Positions 53,674-61,491 of a stretch of 64,000 nucleotides of DNA are shown piece by piece; within the stretch, counting starts at the first letter, position 1, and every line of letters begins with the position of its first letter. A model generated the notes under the pieces. The model was not told where the DNA came from and did no database searches. It worked only from the letters and a program-made list of their open reading frames with translations. The translations under genes were made by a program, and so were the position numbers. Source of the DNA: JACVRW01 sp963825345 (GTDB taxonomy: Bacteria; Actinomycetota; Thermoleophilia; Solirubrobacterales; Thermoleophilaceae); the NCBI GenBank assembly GCA_963825345.1, contig CAWGSQ010000008.1, positions 1 through 64,000 of the forward strand, in the 5' to 3' direction.

Positions 53674-55074
53674 TCAGGCCTTCGAGGGCGAGGGCGGCTC
53701 GATCGGCCAGCCCTCGCGCTTCCAGAGCGGCACGCCTCCCTCGACCACGTGGATGACCTGCTCGCCCCCGTAGCGCTGCAGCAGGCTCGCGGCGACGGCC
53801 GAGCGCTGCCCGGACCCGCAGATGACCGCCACCGGCCTGGCCGGGTCGATGCCTTCGGGTACCTCGAGGATGTCGTGGTAGGGCTCGTGGACCGAGCCGG
53901 GGATGTGGCCGGCGTCCCACTCGCTCTGCTCGCGCACGTCGAGGATCTGCAGGCCGTCCCCGCCGGCCTCCCAGCGCTCGTGCAGCTCGGGCACGGTCAT
54001 CCGCTCGACGCGGTCGACGTCGAGCTTCTCCTCGCGCCAGGACGTCATCCCGCCCGCGAGGTAACCGGCCAAGTTGCGCAGGCCGACCGCCGCGGCGAGG
54101 TGGGCGGCGCCCAGGGCGTCCTCGTCGTCACGACCGACGAGCACTATGGGCTGATCGGGCTGTGCCAGCCACGCGAGCTTCGAGCCGAAGCCGGCGCCGC
54201 GGGCCGTGATGCACACCGCTCCGGGGATGTGCGCCTCGTCGAACTGCAGCTCGGTGCGCACGTCCACGACGAGCGCGCCGTCGTCCCGCGCCTGCTGCAC
54301 CTGACGCGGGCTCAGCGGATGCGCCTCGACGGTCTCCTTGACCAGCGGTCCGCGGTTGAGCCCGACGATGTTCTCGAAGTTCGGCGGCTGCGGGCCGAGC
54401 GTCGAGGTCGTCTTCTCGACGAACTCGTCCTCGTCGGTGATCCGCAGGAGCGCTTGGTTGGCTCGCTCGAAGCCGATCGTCGAGGCGACCTTGAGATCCA
54501 TGCCGGGGCCGCCGCACAGCGAGCCGCCGAGGTGGCCCGGCCACACCTCGACCGCGTCGGGCAGGCTCATGAGCTTCTCGTTCAGCGAGCGGAAGATGCC
54601 GCGCGCGCCGTCCTCCTTGTCCACCGCGAGGTCGGGGCGGGCGATGTCGCCGACGAACAGCGTGTCCCCGGTCAGGATGGCCCACGGCTCGTCCGAGCGC
54701 GCCGTGTCGACGAGCATGAAGGCGGTGTGCTCGGGACGGTGTCCGGGCGTGTGAAGGGCGCGGACCGTCAGCGAGCCGAGCTCGAGCTCCCAGCCGTCGT
54801 CGAACGGCTCGTGATCGTAGGCGGGTTCGGCGTCGCGGTGGATGTGGATGGTCGCGCCGGTGGCCGCCAGGAGTCGGCCATGCCCGGAGACGTGGTCGGC
54901 GTGATTGTGGGTCTCGAGGACGTGCTCGATGCCCACCCCGAGGTACCGGGCGAGCCGAAGGTACTCGTCGATGTCCAGCTTCGGATCGACCACGGCCGCG
55001 ATGCCCGCGCTCTCATCGCCGATGAGGTAGCTGGCGCAGCCGAGGTCGTCGTGGATGAGCTGGCGAAAGATCAC
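53674..55074 (-). CDS. CstB-like persulfide dioxygenase-rhodanese fusion
   Basis: 466 residues from GTG 55074 (overlapping the ArsR stop as GTGA). The N-terminal MBL persulfide dioxygenase has ETHNHADHVSGHG and HTPGHRPEHT and LTGDTLFVGD. Two rhodanese domains follow. The first lacks the catalytic Cys (VLVGRDDED at the loop), and the second keeps it (VICGSGQRSA). This PDO-pseudorhodanese-rhodanese order matches CstB, which oxidises persulfides to thiosulfate. Expected cytosolic, with one Fe(II). Confidence 0.9.
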   Translation of the reverse strand: MIFRQLIHDDLGCASYLIGDESAGIAAVVDPKLDIDEYLRLARYLGVGIEHVLETHNHADHVSGHGRLLAATGATIHIHRDAEPAYDHEPFDDGWELELGSLTVRALHTPGHRPEHTAFMLVDTARSDEPWAILTGDTLFVGDIARPDLAVDKEDGARGIFRSLNEKLMSLPDAVEVWPGHLGGSLCGGPGMDLKVASTIGFERANQALLRITDEDEFVEKTTSTLGPQPPNFENIVGLNRGPLVKETVEAHPLSPRQVQQARDDGALVVDVRTELQFDEAHIPGAVCITARGAGFGSKLAWLAQPDQPIVLVGRDDEDALGAAHLAAAVGLRNLAGYLAGGMTSWREEKLDVDRVERMTVPELHERWEAGGDGLQILDVREQSEWDAGHIPGSVHEPYHDILEVPEGIDPARPVAVICGSGQRSAVAASLLQRYGGEQVIHVVEGGVPLWKREGWPIEPPSPSKA

Positions 55075-55481
55075 AGGGTGCTCCCGGTCGAGACGACCCC
55101 CAATCCTGCCGGTTGTCGGCGGTCCCCGGCAGGTGAGGTCCCGGACAACAGCCCGTCGAGCTCGGCGATCCGCTGGCGAAGCCCGCCGCAAACCGCCTCG
55201 CACAGCTCGAAGACCGACTCGTCGGCGATCGAGCACCGCACGCGGTTGCCGTCCTTCTCGCGCGCCACGATGCCGGCCTGCGCCAGCATGGCGATGTGCT
55301 TCGAGACGTTCTGCTGCGAGGCGTCCACCGCCTCGGTCAGCTCGTTGATGGTCAACGGCCCGTCGCGCAGCGCGTCGAGCAGACGAATGCGCATGGGCTC
55401 GCCGATCACCCGAAACCGTTGCGCGATGAGCTCGACGAGCGCATCCGGAAGCGGGTGGGGGATGGAGGATGAGTCGGGCAT
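55071..55481 (-). CDS. ArsR-family repressor of the sulfur operon
   Basis: 136 residues. Winged helix with PLTINELTEAVDASQQNVSK as recognition region. Cys83, Cys94 and Cys98 (VRCS, ELCEAVC) could sense persulfide or metal, though the layout differs from SqrR/BigR. Its ATG is 3 bp from a perfect inverted-repeat operator that overlaps the -10, so it is expected to repress its own operon until sulfide stress. Confidence 0.88.
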   Translation of the reverse strand: MPDSSSIPHPLPDALVELIAQRFRVIGEPMRIRLLDALRDGPLTINELTEAVDASQQNVSKHIAMLAQAGIVAREKDGNRVRCSIADESVFELCEAVCGGLRQRIAELDGLLSGTSPAGDRRQPAGLGVVSTGSTL

Positions 55482-55484
55482 CTG

Positions 55485-55510
55485 CACAACTATACCACCA
55501 TATAGTTGTG
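55485..55510. promoter_or_regulatory. ArsR-type operator overlapping a leaderless promoter
   Basis: CACAACTATA (55485-55494) and TATAGTTGTG (55501-55510) form a perfect 10-bp inverted repeat with spacer CCACCA. On the - strand TATAGT (55494-55489) lies 7 nt before ATG 55481 and is the likely -10. Bound repressor would block polymerase. Confidence 0.75.
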
Positions 55511-55544
55511 ATGATTGCGTGGGTCCGCCGGCTCGGCCTCGGTA

Positions 55545-55706
55545 CTTCCGGAGCGACTCGGCGGACAGCCATTCCGGGTCGAGGTCGTCGATGACGAGGC
55601 GGCCCGCACCCGGCTCTGGGAGCTCGCCGACCGCGTCCTCCCGGCGTTCGCCGGTTACCGCGAGAACGCAGCTGGCTTCGGTCGTACCATCCCCATCCTC
55701 CAGCTC
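55545..55706 (+). pseudogene. C-terminal remnant of a deazaflavin-dependent nitroreductase
   Basis: The + strand frame has RLWELADRVLPAFAGYRE and GRTIPILQL, matching the C-terminal end of the Ddn/FDR family. The N-terminal F420-binding half is missing; upstream are only about 25 unrelated codons and the ArsR operator. It ends near the stop of the convergent sigma gene. Confidence 0.5.
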
Positions 55707-55714
55707 GTCCGCAC

Positions 55715-56683
55715 TCAGAGCGTCTCGGGCAGCCCGAACCAGCTGAACAGGGACCCGTCGAAGGTGACGATGTCGGCAACGGCTCCGTCGACGATGGTCA
55801 GGACGTCGAGCGCGAGTGGGGAGTAGCCGGCGTCGCCCGGCTGGCGGACGTAGTTCGCCACCGCGGGCTGGCGGTTGGCGCGCGTGACCACGCAGCGGAG
55901 CGAGCCGAACGCCTCCGAGCCGAAGCCGCCGTCGACCCAGGACTGCACGACCTCGTCGCGACCCTCCCAGATGCCCGGCTGCGGCGGCATCGAGAAGCGG
56001 ACGTCCTCGCTGAGCAGCCGCTTGAGGGCGATCGGCTCCGGCGACTCGCTGTACTCGACGTAGCGGTCCAGCAGCTCGCGCTCGGCGGCCGTCGCGTCGG
56101 TGCCCGAGCGCCACTCGTCGCGCCGCTCAGGCAGGTGCTCTTTCATCGCCGCCCGCGCGCGCTGGAGTGCGCTGTTCACGGCCGGGGCGCTCGTCTCGAG
56201 CACGCCCGCGGTCTCCTTGGCCGAGAGGCCGAGGACGTCGCGCAGGATCAGCACCGCGCGCTGCAACGGGACCAAGCGCTGGATCGCAACGAGGTAGGCG
56301 AGCTCGATCGTCTCCTTCGAGACGACGGCGGCCTCCGGGTCGTCCCCCTCGCCGCCCAGCTCCTCGAGCATCTCGTCGGGATAGGGCTGGAGCCACAGCA
56401 CCTCACCGGTCGCCGACACGGTACGCGGGCGCTTGTCGAGCGCGTCGAGGCAGGCGTTGGTCGCGATCTTGTAGAGCCAGGCGCGCAGCGACGAGCGGCC
56501 CTCGAAGGTCTCCCGCCGGCGCCACGCGCGCAGGAAGGTCTCCTGGACGAGGTCCTCCGACTCCTCGAAGGAGCCGAGCATCCTGTAGCAGTGCACGTGC
56601 AGCTCGCGCCGGTAGCGCTCCGCGCTTGCGGTGAACGAGGCCTTGTCGAGCTGGGTGTTGGAGTCTTGCGTCGTGGGGTTCAT
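55715..56683 (-). CDS. ECF sigma factor with SnoaL-like C-terminal domain (SigX5/TIGR02960-like)
   Basis: 322 residues from ATG 56683. Region 2 is HVHCYRMLGSFEESEDLVQE through WLYKIATNACLDAL, the region 4 HTH is LSAKETAGVLETSAPAVNSA, and a C-terminal NTF2/SnoaL domain contains SMPPQPGIWEGRDEV. The built-in SnoaL domain is thought to replace a separate anti-sigma factor in such groups. A paralogue lies at 59.1 kb with nearly the same upstream sequence, so both probably read the same promoter type. Confidence 0.9.
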   Translation of the reverse strand: MNPTTQDSNTQLDKASFTASAERYRRELHVHCYRMLGSFEESEDLVQETFLRAWRRRETFEGRSSLRAWLYKIATNACLDALDKRPRTVSATGEVLWLQPYPDEMLEELGGEGDDPEAAVVSKETIELAYLVAIQRLVPLQRAVLILRDVLGLSAKETAGVLETSAPAVNSALQRARAAMKEHLPERRDEWRSGTDATAAERELLDRYVEYSESPEPIALKRLLSEDVRFSMPPQPGIWEGRDEVVQSWVDGGFGSEAFGSLRCVVTRANRQPAVANYVRQPGDAGYSPLALDVLTIVDGAVADIVTFDGSLFSWFGLPETL

Positions 56684-56717
56684 GCTTGTGTGACGGCGGG
56701 CGCCGCGAAAAATCATC
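56684..56717 (-). promoter_or_regulatory. ECF-type promoter, copy A
   Basis: On the - strand GATGA, a TTTTCG block and CCCGCCGTCACACA precede ATG 56683. CGTC is 8 nt before the start and 17 nt after GATGA. It matches copy B at 59050-59084 at almost every position, suggesting autoregulation by a shared sigma. Confidence 0.6.
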
Positions 56718-56726
56718 GCTGAGGTG

Positions 56727-57290
56727 TCAGTCCGAGTCAGCGTGAATGCGCCGGTAGCGCTCGTAGATCACGCGCGAGCCGAAGGTCCTGGTCTCGATCA
56801 GGTCGAGCGGGACGTCTTCGGTGACCGGCGGCAGGAACGGCGTGCCGCCACCGACTACGACCGGATAGCGGAACATGCGCAGCTCGTCGACAAGGCCGAG
56901 CTCGAACGCGGTCGCGGCCAGGCCCGGGCCGCCGATCGAGACGTCCTTGTCGGTCGCGTCGAGCGCCGCCACGACCTCCTCGGCCACCGAGCCCTCGGCG
57001 AGCCGCGCATTTCCCTGAACACTGTCGAGCGTACGGCTGAAGACGATCTTCGGGAGCGCGCACCAGACGTCGGCGAACGCGGACCTGGCCTCGCTGTCGC
57101 GCAGGGACGGATCGGTCTCCCACACGAGCATCGCCTCGTAGAGCCTGCGGCCGAGTAAATACCCGCCGAGCTTGCTTACCAGCGCGAGGTGAAAGCGAAA
57201 CAGCTCCTCGCCCGGGGCCCCCCACTCGAACCCGCCTTCGCGGTCGGCGATGAAGCCGTCCACCGAGACGCTCATCGAGTAGATCAGCAT
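56727..57290 (-). CDS. RibD C-terminal / dihydrofolate reductase-like protein
   Basis: 187 residues from ATG 57290. DHFR/RibD-C fold with IYSMSVSVDGFIADREG at the N-terminus, LGRRLYEAM, and SIGGPGLAATAFELGLVDEL. Members are NADPH-dependent reductases of uncertain substrate, not necessarily DHFR. It lies just upstream of the ECF sigma gene on the same strand, separated by the ECF-type promoter, so the sigma has its own control. Confidence 0.85.
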   Translation of the reverse strand: MLIYSMSVSVDGFIADREGGFEWGAPGEELFRFHLALVSKLGGYLLGRRLYEAMLVWETDPSLRDSEARSAFADVWCALPKIVFSRTLDSVQGNARLAEGSVAEEVVAALDATDKDVSIGGPGLAATAFELGLVDELRMFRYPVVVGGGTPFLPPVTEDVPLDLIETRTFGSRVIYERYRRIHADSD

Positions 57291-57457
57291 TACGAACGGT
57301 GGCGGAGCAGCGGCGCGTAGGAGGCGGAGTGGTCGTGCCCGCAGCCGCATCGCTGCTCTGATTCCGAGAGGAAGGCGCGCGGCGAGCGACCCTCGAGGCG
57401 CGCGGCTTCGCGATTGAGGTGCGCCTGGATCTGTATCCCCATCGGCGGCTTAAGCAT
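57290..57457 (-). CDS. Possible small His/Cys-containing protein
   Basis: 55 residues from ATG 57457, ending with TAA that overlaps the ATG of the RibD-like gene (TAATG), a typical coupling. Contains HLNREAARLEGRSPRAF and RCGCGHDHSAS, the latter a possible metal site. No family recognised; it may be spurious. Nothing else is supported between 57291 and 57537. Confidence 0.35.
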   Translation of the reverse strand: MLKPPMGIQIQAHLNREAARLEGRSPRAFLSESEQRCGCGHDHSASYAPLLRHRS

Positions 57458-57537
57458 GGCAACCGCACGCGCGTTCGACAGGCTCGCTCGGCACTTTCGA
57501 GCCGCGGCCGCCGGGTAGTCACCCGCCATACCGCGCC

Positions 57538-57825
57538 TTAGCGGCCTGGGCCGAGCGCGTCCCGGCGGTTGCCCTTGCCGAGGCCCATGGCGTCGGCTGC
57601 CCCGATCAAGCCCGCCGCGGCGACGACGCCCACGATCGTCCCGATGAAGTTCAGCTCCCAGATGTCCCCCTCACCGATGGCGCTGGCGACGACGCCGCCC
57701 ACGAGCGCGCCGCCGATTCCGAGCAGGATCGTGAGCCCGACGCCGATGGGCTGGCGGCCGGGCAGCACGAGGCGCGCCAGGACGCCGATCACGATGCCGA
57801 TGATGATGAGACCGAGAATCTGCAT
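57538..57825 (-). CDS. GlsB/YeaQ/YmgE-family small membrane protein
   Basis: 95 residues. Three hydrophobic segments with the family glycine pattern (IGIVIGVLARLVLPG, GIGGALVGGVVAS, GTIVGVVAAAGLIG). Family members are small transglycosylase-associated or stress-induced membrane proteins of unknown mechanism. ATG 57825 follows AAGGGAC. It stands alone between the RibD-like and matrixin genes. Confidence 0.85.
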   Translation of the reverse strand: MQILGLIIIGIVIGVLARLVLPGRQPIGVGLTILLGIGGALVGGVVASAIGEGDIWELNFIGTIVGVVAAAGLIGAADAMGLGKGNRRDALGPGR

Positions 57826-57883
57826 GTCCCTTGATTCTCCCCTGGGATCGCCGTCGAAACTCGAACGGGCCTGGTGGGCGGCG

Positions 57884-58957
57884 TCAGCCGAGCGGGTCGC
57901 GCCGGCTGCCGCCGCCGCCCTCGACTGCCCGCTCACCGGGCGGCACGTCGATCCAGACCGTCGCGGGCGCGCTCCGGCGGTCGTAGTCGTCGATGGTCCA
58001 GAGGGCCACGCAGTAGCGCCCGCCCTCACCGTCATCGATCTCGGTGGTCGCGCTGCCGGGCGCACCTGGCTCGACCCGCTGCGAGTTCAAGTAGTCGAGC
58101 TCCGTGGGGCAGACGTCGAGGCCCACGGCCATGCTCACGTAGCGGGTGCCCCCCGCCGGCGGGTTCCTCCAGGTCGCCGTGACCGATCGGGTGGCCGGGT
58201 CGAACCCCGCCGCCAGGTCGACGACCGGTTCGGGAGGCGTGTCCACGTCGCACAAATCGGGAGCGAGCGGGCGCATGCGCCCGCCGTAGCGGCGGATCGC
58301 GCCCCTGACGTCGTCCGCCTCGAGCAGCCTGCAGCGCGTCTGCCACTCGTTCGGGGGCTCGGGACAGCCATTGCCCGGAACGTTGGACATGATCGCGCAG
58401 GCGCGTCGGACGTGATTGAGGCCGAGCACGTGGCCCAGCTCATGCGCAGCAGTCTGCGCCATCAAGGTCCTCTGGACCGGGTCGCGGAGCGCCGCAGGGC
58501 GGACCTCCTTCAGCCACATGCGCGGGCGCTGCGTCTTGCGGAAGCACCGGACCGGCGCGAGGCGGCCGTTCGGGAGCGGCAGCGGCAGCCCGCACGGTAC
58601 GTTGCCGATGAGCAGCACGCCGCCGTGCGTCTTCTCCGTCACCCGCTGGACCGGGATCCAGCCGAGGACAGCGCGACCCAAGGCGCGTTCGCTGCGCTCG
58701 CTGTAGCCGATCAGCAGCTTGGCGCGACGCTTCGGAGCGGGCCTGAAGCGAATACGGACTCCGCTCGTGTTCCACGCCTGAACGGCGGCCTTGATGGCGA
58801 AGCCGAACTGCGGCGCCGAGGAGTGGTAGGTGATGGTCCTGGTGGGCCACTTCTTCCCGCCCAGCTTGTAGGCGTGGCTCGCCGGAGCGGCGGCCGCCGC
58901 GACGAGCGCGAAGGCAGCCGCTGCTCCGACGAGCACGCGTACCACAAGTGAGGGCAT
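57884..58957 (-). CDS. Secreted matrixin-like metalloprotease
   Basis: 357 residues from ATG 58957, which gives a signal peptide (MPSLVVRVLVGAAAAFALVA, continuing). The metzincin zinc site is HELGHVLGLNH and a Met-turn follows (CAIMSN). The C-terminal third is a fibronectin/Ig-like beta module (VTATWRNPPAGG, YVSMAVGLDVC). Matrixins degrade extracellular protein. TAGGTT lies 7 nt before the ATG. Confidence 0.85.
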   Translation of the reverse strand: MPSLVVRVLVGAAAAFALVAAAAAPASHAYKLGGKKWPTRTITYHSSAPQFGFAIKAAVQAWNTSGVRIRFRPAPKRRAKLLIGYSERSERALGRAVLGWIPVQRVTEKTHGGVLLIGNVPCGLPLPLPNGRLAPVRCFRKTQRPRMWLKEVRPAALRDPVQRTLMAQTAAHELGHVLGLNHVRRACAIMSNVPGNGCPEPPNEWQTRCRLLEADDVRGAIRRYGGRMRPLAPDLCDVDTPPEPVVDLAAGFDPATRSVTATWRNPPAGGTRYVSMAVGLDVCPTELDYLNSQRVEPGAPGSATTEIDDGEGGRYCVALWTIDDYDRRSAPATVWIDVPPGERAVEGGGGSRRDPLG

Positions 58958-58964
58958 CGGCCCC

Positions 58965-58970
58965 AACCTA
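58965..58970 (-). promoter_or_regulatory. Leaderless-type -10 element for the matrixin gene
   Basis: TAGGTT on the - strand ends 7 nt before ATG 58957; no ribosome site is present. Confidence 0.45.
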
Positions 58971-59049
58971 GGTGACTTCCCGCGATTCTGCGCAATGAAG
59001 CACCCTCGATTGCGGCAAACGTTCCTCGATACGCTGCACGGCGCCGGTT

Positions 59050-59084
59050 GATGAGTTTTCGGGCCGCCCGCCGTCACACACACT
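59050..59084 (+). promoter_or_regulatory. ECF-type promoter, copy B
   Basis: GATGA (59050-59054), TTTTCG and CCCGCCGTCACACA precede ATG 59085, with CGTC at 59072-59075. The spacing between GATGA and CGTC is 17 nt, as in copy A. Confidence 0.6.
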
Positions 59085-60070
59085 ATGAGCTCCATCACCG
59101 AAGACCTCCGGCCGCTCGACGAGCAGGCCTTCGGCGCCCGCGTCGAGCCGCACCGCCGCGAGCTGCACGTCCACTGCTACCGCCTGTTCGGATCGTTCGA
59201 GGAGGCCGAGGACCTCGTCCAGGAGGCGTTCCTGCGCGCGTGGCGCCGGCGCGAGACGTACGAGGGCCGCGCGTCGGTTCGCGCGTGGCTGTACCGGATT
59301 GCGAGAACGCCTGCCTCGACGCGCTCGACAAACGCCCGCGGCGGCCGAGTGCGAGCGGCGAGGTCGCGTGGCTGCAGCCCTACCCCGACGAGCTTCTCGA
59401 GCAGCTGCCCGGCCGGCGCGAGGGTCCGGAGGACGTGGCGCTCGCCAAGGAGACCGTCGAGCTGGCGTTCATCGCCGCGATCCAGCACCTCGCGCCGCTG
59501 CCGCGGGCCGTGCTCGTGCTGCGCGACGTCCTCGGCTGCTCGGCGAAGGAGACCGCTCGGCTGCTCGAGACGACCGAGGCGTCGGTGAACTCCGCGCTGC
59601 AGCGCGCGCGGGCTGGGTTGCGGGAGAGCCTGCCCGAGGACCGCGAGGCGCGGCAACAGGCCGCCGAGCCGAGCGCCGCCGAGCGAAAGCTGCTCGCCCG
59701 CTACGTCGAGTGCAGCGAGCGCGCCGACGCCGAGGGCCTGGCCGCGCTCATGCACGAGGACGTCCGGTTCTCAATGCCGCCGACGCCCGGCGTCTGGACC
59801 GGCCGAAGCACGGTCGTGCAGAGCTGGATCGACGGCGGGTTCGGACCGGAGGCGTTCGGCAGCATGCGGTGCGTGGTCACTGGCGCCAACGGTCAGCCCG
59901 CGGTCGCGGCCTACGTGCGCAAGCCGGGCGACGCCGCGTACGAACCGCTGGCGATCGACGTCCTGCGGGTGCAGGACGGGGTCGTCACCGAGATCGTCAC
60001 CTTCGACGGCGCGGTGTTCGAGCACTTCGACCTGCCGGGCACGCTCAGCGCGACGGAGGGTGCGAGATGA
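59085..60070 (+). pseudogene. Second ECF-SnoaL sigma factor gene, disrupted by a 1-nt frameshift
   Basis: Homologous to the sigma at 55.7 kb along its length. The first 74 codons run from ATG 59085 (HVHCYRLFGSFEEAEDLVQE to WLYRIA); the rest (ENACLDALDKRPRR, SAKETARLLETTEASVNSA, SMPPTPGVWTGR) is in the +1 frame. Comparison with the paralogue places the loss of one C near 59303-59305, in GCGAGAACGCC. It could be a real mutation or a sequencing error. Its stop overlaps the MBL gene (ATGA), as in an intact operon. Confidence 0.8.
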
Positions 60071-60690
60071 ACGCCCCCGCATCGATCACCGTCACGCCGG
60101 TCCTCGTTGCCGACCTGCTCGCCGAGGGCGAGCCGATGCCGCTCTACGTGCACGTCATCGACCATCCCGATGCGCGCGTGCTGGTCGACACCGGCATGAC
60201 GGAGCTGCACCCCTTCGCGGCTGAGCTCGAGCCCCGCCTCCGGCCACTGAGCGAGCAGGACTTCGATCTCGCCGGCATCGACATCGTCGTCAATACACAC
60301 CTGCATGCCGACCACTGCGGCGGCAACCATCTCTTCGCCGGCAGGCCGATCTACGTCCAGCGCCGGGAGCTCGACGACGCCCGCAGCGAGGACGGCTACA
60401 CCCTTCGCGAGTGGGTCGATGCGCCCGGCGTGCGATACGTGCCGGTCGATGGCGAGCACGAGCTGCTTCCCGGGCTCCGACTCCTCCCGGCGCCGGGCCA
60501 CACACGCGGCATGCAGGTGGTCGTCGTCGAGACCGGCGGGCGTCCGGTCGTCGTCGGCGGTGACGTGGCGGTGTGGCACGGCGAGTTCGACGAGCCGCCC
60601 ACCGAAGGCCGCCAGCGCGTGCTCGGGCTCGACCCCGAGCTGGTCTGGCTCGCGCACGAGCACGAGCCATGGCGACCCCGCACCGTCTGA
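60067..60690 (+). CDS. AHL-lactonase-like MBL-fold hydrolase
   Basis: 207 residues from ATG 60067. Metal site VNTHLHADHCGGNH, then LPAPGHTRGMQVV and GGDVAVWHGEFDE, the arrangement of AiiA-type N-acyl-homoserine lactonases and related MBL lactonases. It may open a lactone ring; quorum quenching is possible but unproven. It is coupled to the upstream ECF gene by a start-stop overlap and probably belongs to its regulon. Confidence 0.85.
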   Translation: MNAPASITVTPVLVADLLAEGEPMPLYVHVIDHPDARVLVDTGMTELHPFAAELEPRLRPLSEQDFDLAGIDIVVNTHLHADHCGGNHLFAGRPIYVQRRELDDARSEDGYTLREWVDAPGVRYVPVDGEHELLPGLRLLPAPGHTRGMQVVVVETGGRPVVVGGDVAVWHGEFDEPPTEGRQRVLGLDPELVWLAHEHEPWRPRTV

Positions 60691-60733
60691 GGCATCATCC
60701 CGGCGCTCTCTGAGCGTCGAGTGGCACGCCCGC

Positions 60734-61159
60734 TTATGGCGCCAACCCGGCGGCCTCGCGTGCCCCGTCAGGGTCGGCAAAGGATTCGACGCGGACGACC
60801 CGCCCGTCGCGGACAGTCAAGAGCGATGATCGGGTTTCATCGACTTCAAGATCGTGCGTCCGGCCGACGATGTGCACGACGACCGCTACCTGATCGCCGG
60901 CGTAGTCGAAGCTCAGCGTCTCAACGTGGTACCTCTCCCACGCCGAGAGGAACTCGCCCCAGAAGCGCCGGACGCCGTCAAAGCCGCGGTAAGTGCTGAC
61001 CGCAAGCAATGACTCAGGCACCGCGACCCATTCGATCTCCGGATCCAAGAATCGGCCGAGAGCGTCATCGGACATGCGCTGCGCGAACTCTTGTGTGGAG
61101 CCCTCGCTCGCAAGCTCCGCGTAGAGTCGGCGGACCAGTTCGACGTTCTCCTTTGACAC
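60734..61159 (-). CDS. SnoaL-like (NTF2-fold) protein
   Basis: 141 residues from a GTG. NTF2-like cone with NVELVRRLYAELAS at the N-terminus and HDLEVDETRSSLLTVRDGRV (19 residues shown as DETRSSLLTVRDGRV) at the end. Such proteins act as small hydrolases, cyclases or ligand binders; nothing specifies which. Convergent with the lactonase gene. Confidence 0.75.
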   Translation of the reverse strand: MSKENVELVRRLYAELASEGSTQEFAQRMSDDALGRFLDPEIEWVAVPESLLAVSTYRGFDGVRRFWGEFLSAWERYHVETLSFDYAGDQVAVVVHIVGRTHDLEVDETRSSLLTVRDGRVVRVESFADPDGAREAAGLAP

Positions 61160-61179
61160 CGCGTCCCAGTGTCTCGCAG

Positions 61180-61374
61180 TCAGTCCTCTAGGAACTCGTA
61201 CCCATGGGCTTCCGCAAGCGCCTTCGCTTCAGAGAGCGGAACCCACCGATCCCACTCCTCCGACTTCGTCGGTGTCGTGGAGTTGTCGTCAAGGGTGTCG
61301 AGCCACACCGGGCCCACTGGGTCGTCACCCTCGCCTTCGTCTTCCCACTTCCAGACCACTCGCGTGCGTGCCAT
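61180..61374 (-). CDS. Small acidic hypothetical protein
   Basis: 64 residues from ATG 61374. Trp-rich and acidic (VVWKWEDEGEGDDP, EEWDRWVPLSEAKALAEA), probably a compact cytosolic domain. No family recognised. It ends 20 bp before the SnoaL-like gene on the same strand. Confidence 0.55.
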   Translation of the reverse strand: MARTRVVWKWEDEGEGDDPVGPVWLDTLDDNSTTPTKSEEWDRWVPLSEAKALAEAHGYEFLED

Positions 61375-61491
61375 ACCGCGATTCTGCCCTGGGCACGGCC
61401 CCGCTACTCCACAGTCCGGCCCGAGCCACACCCAAGCGCGGCGGCGTCGTCGACCGATTAGTTTCGCCGCGTCGTACAGTCTCAGGGTTAT

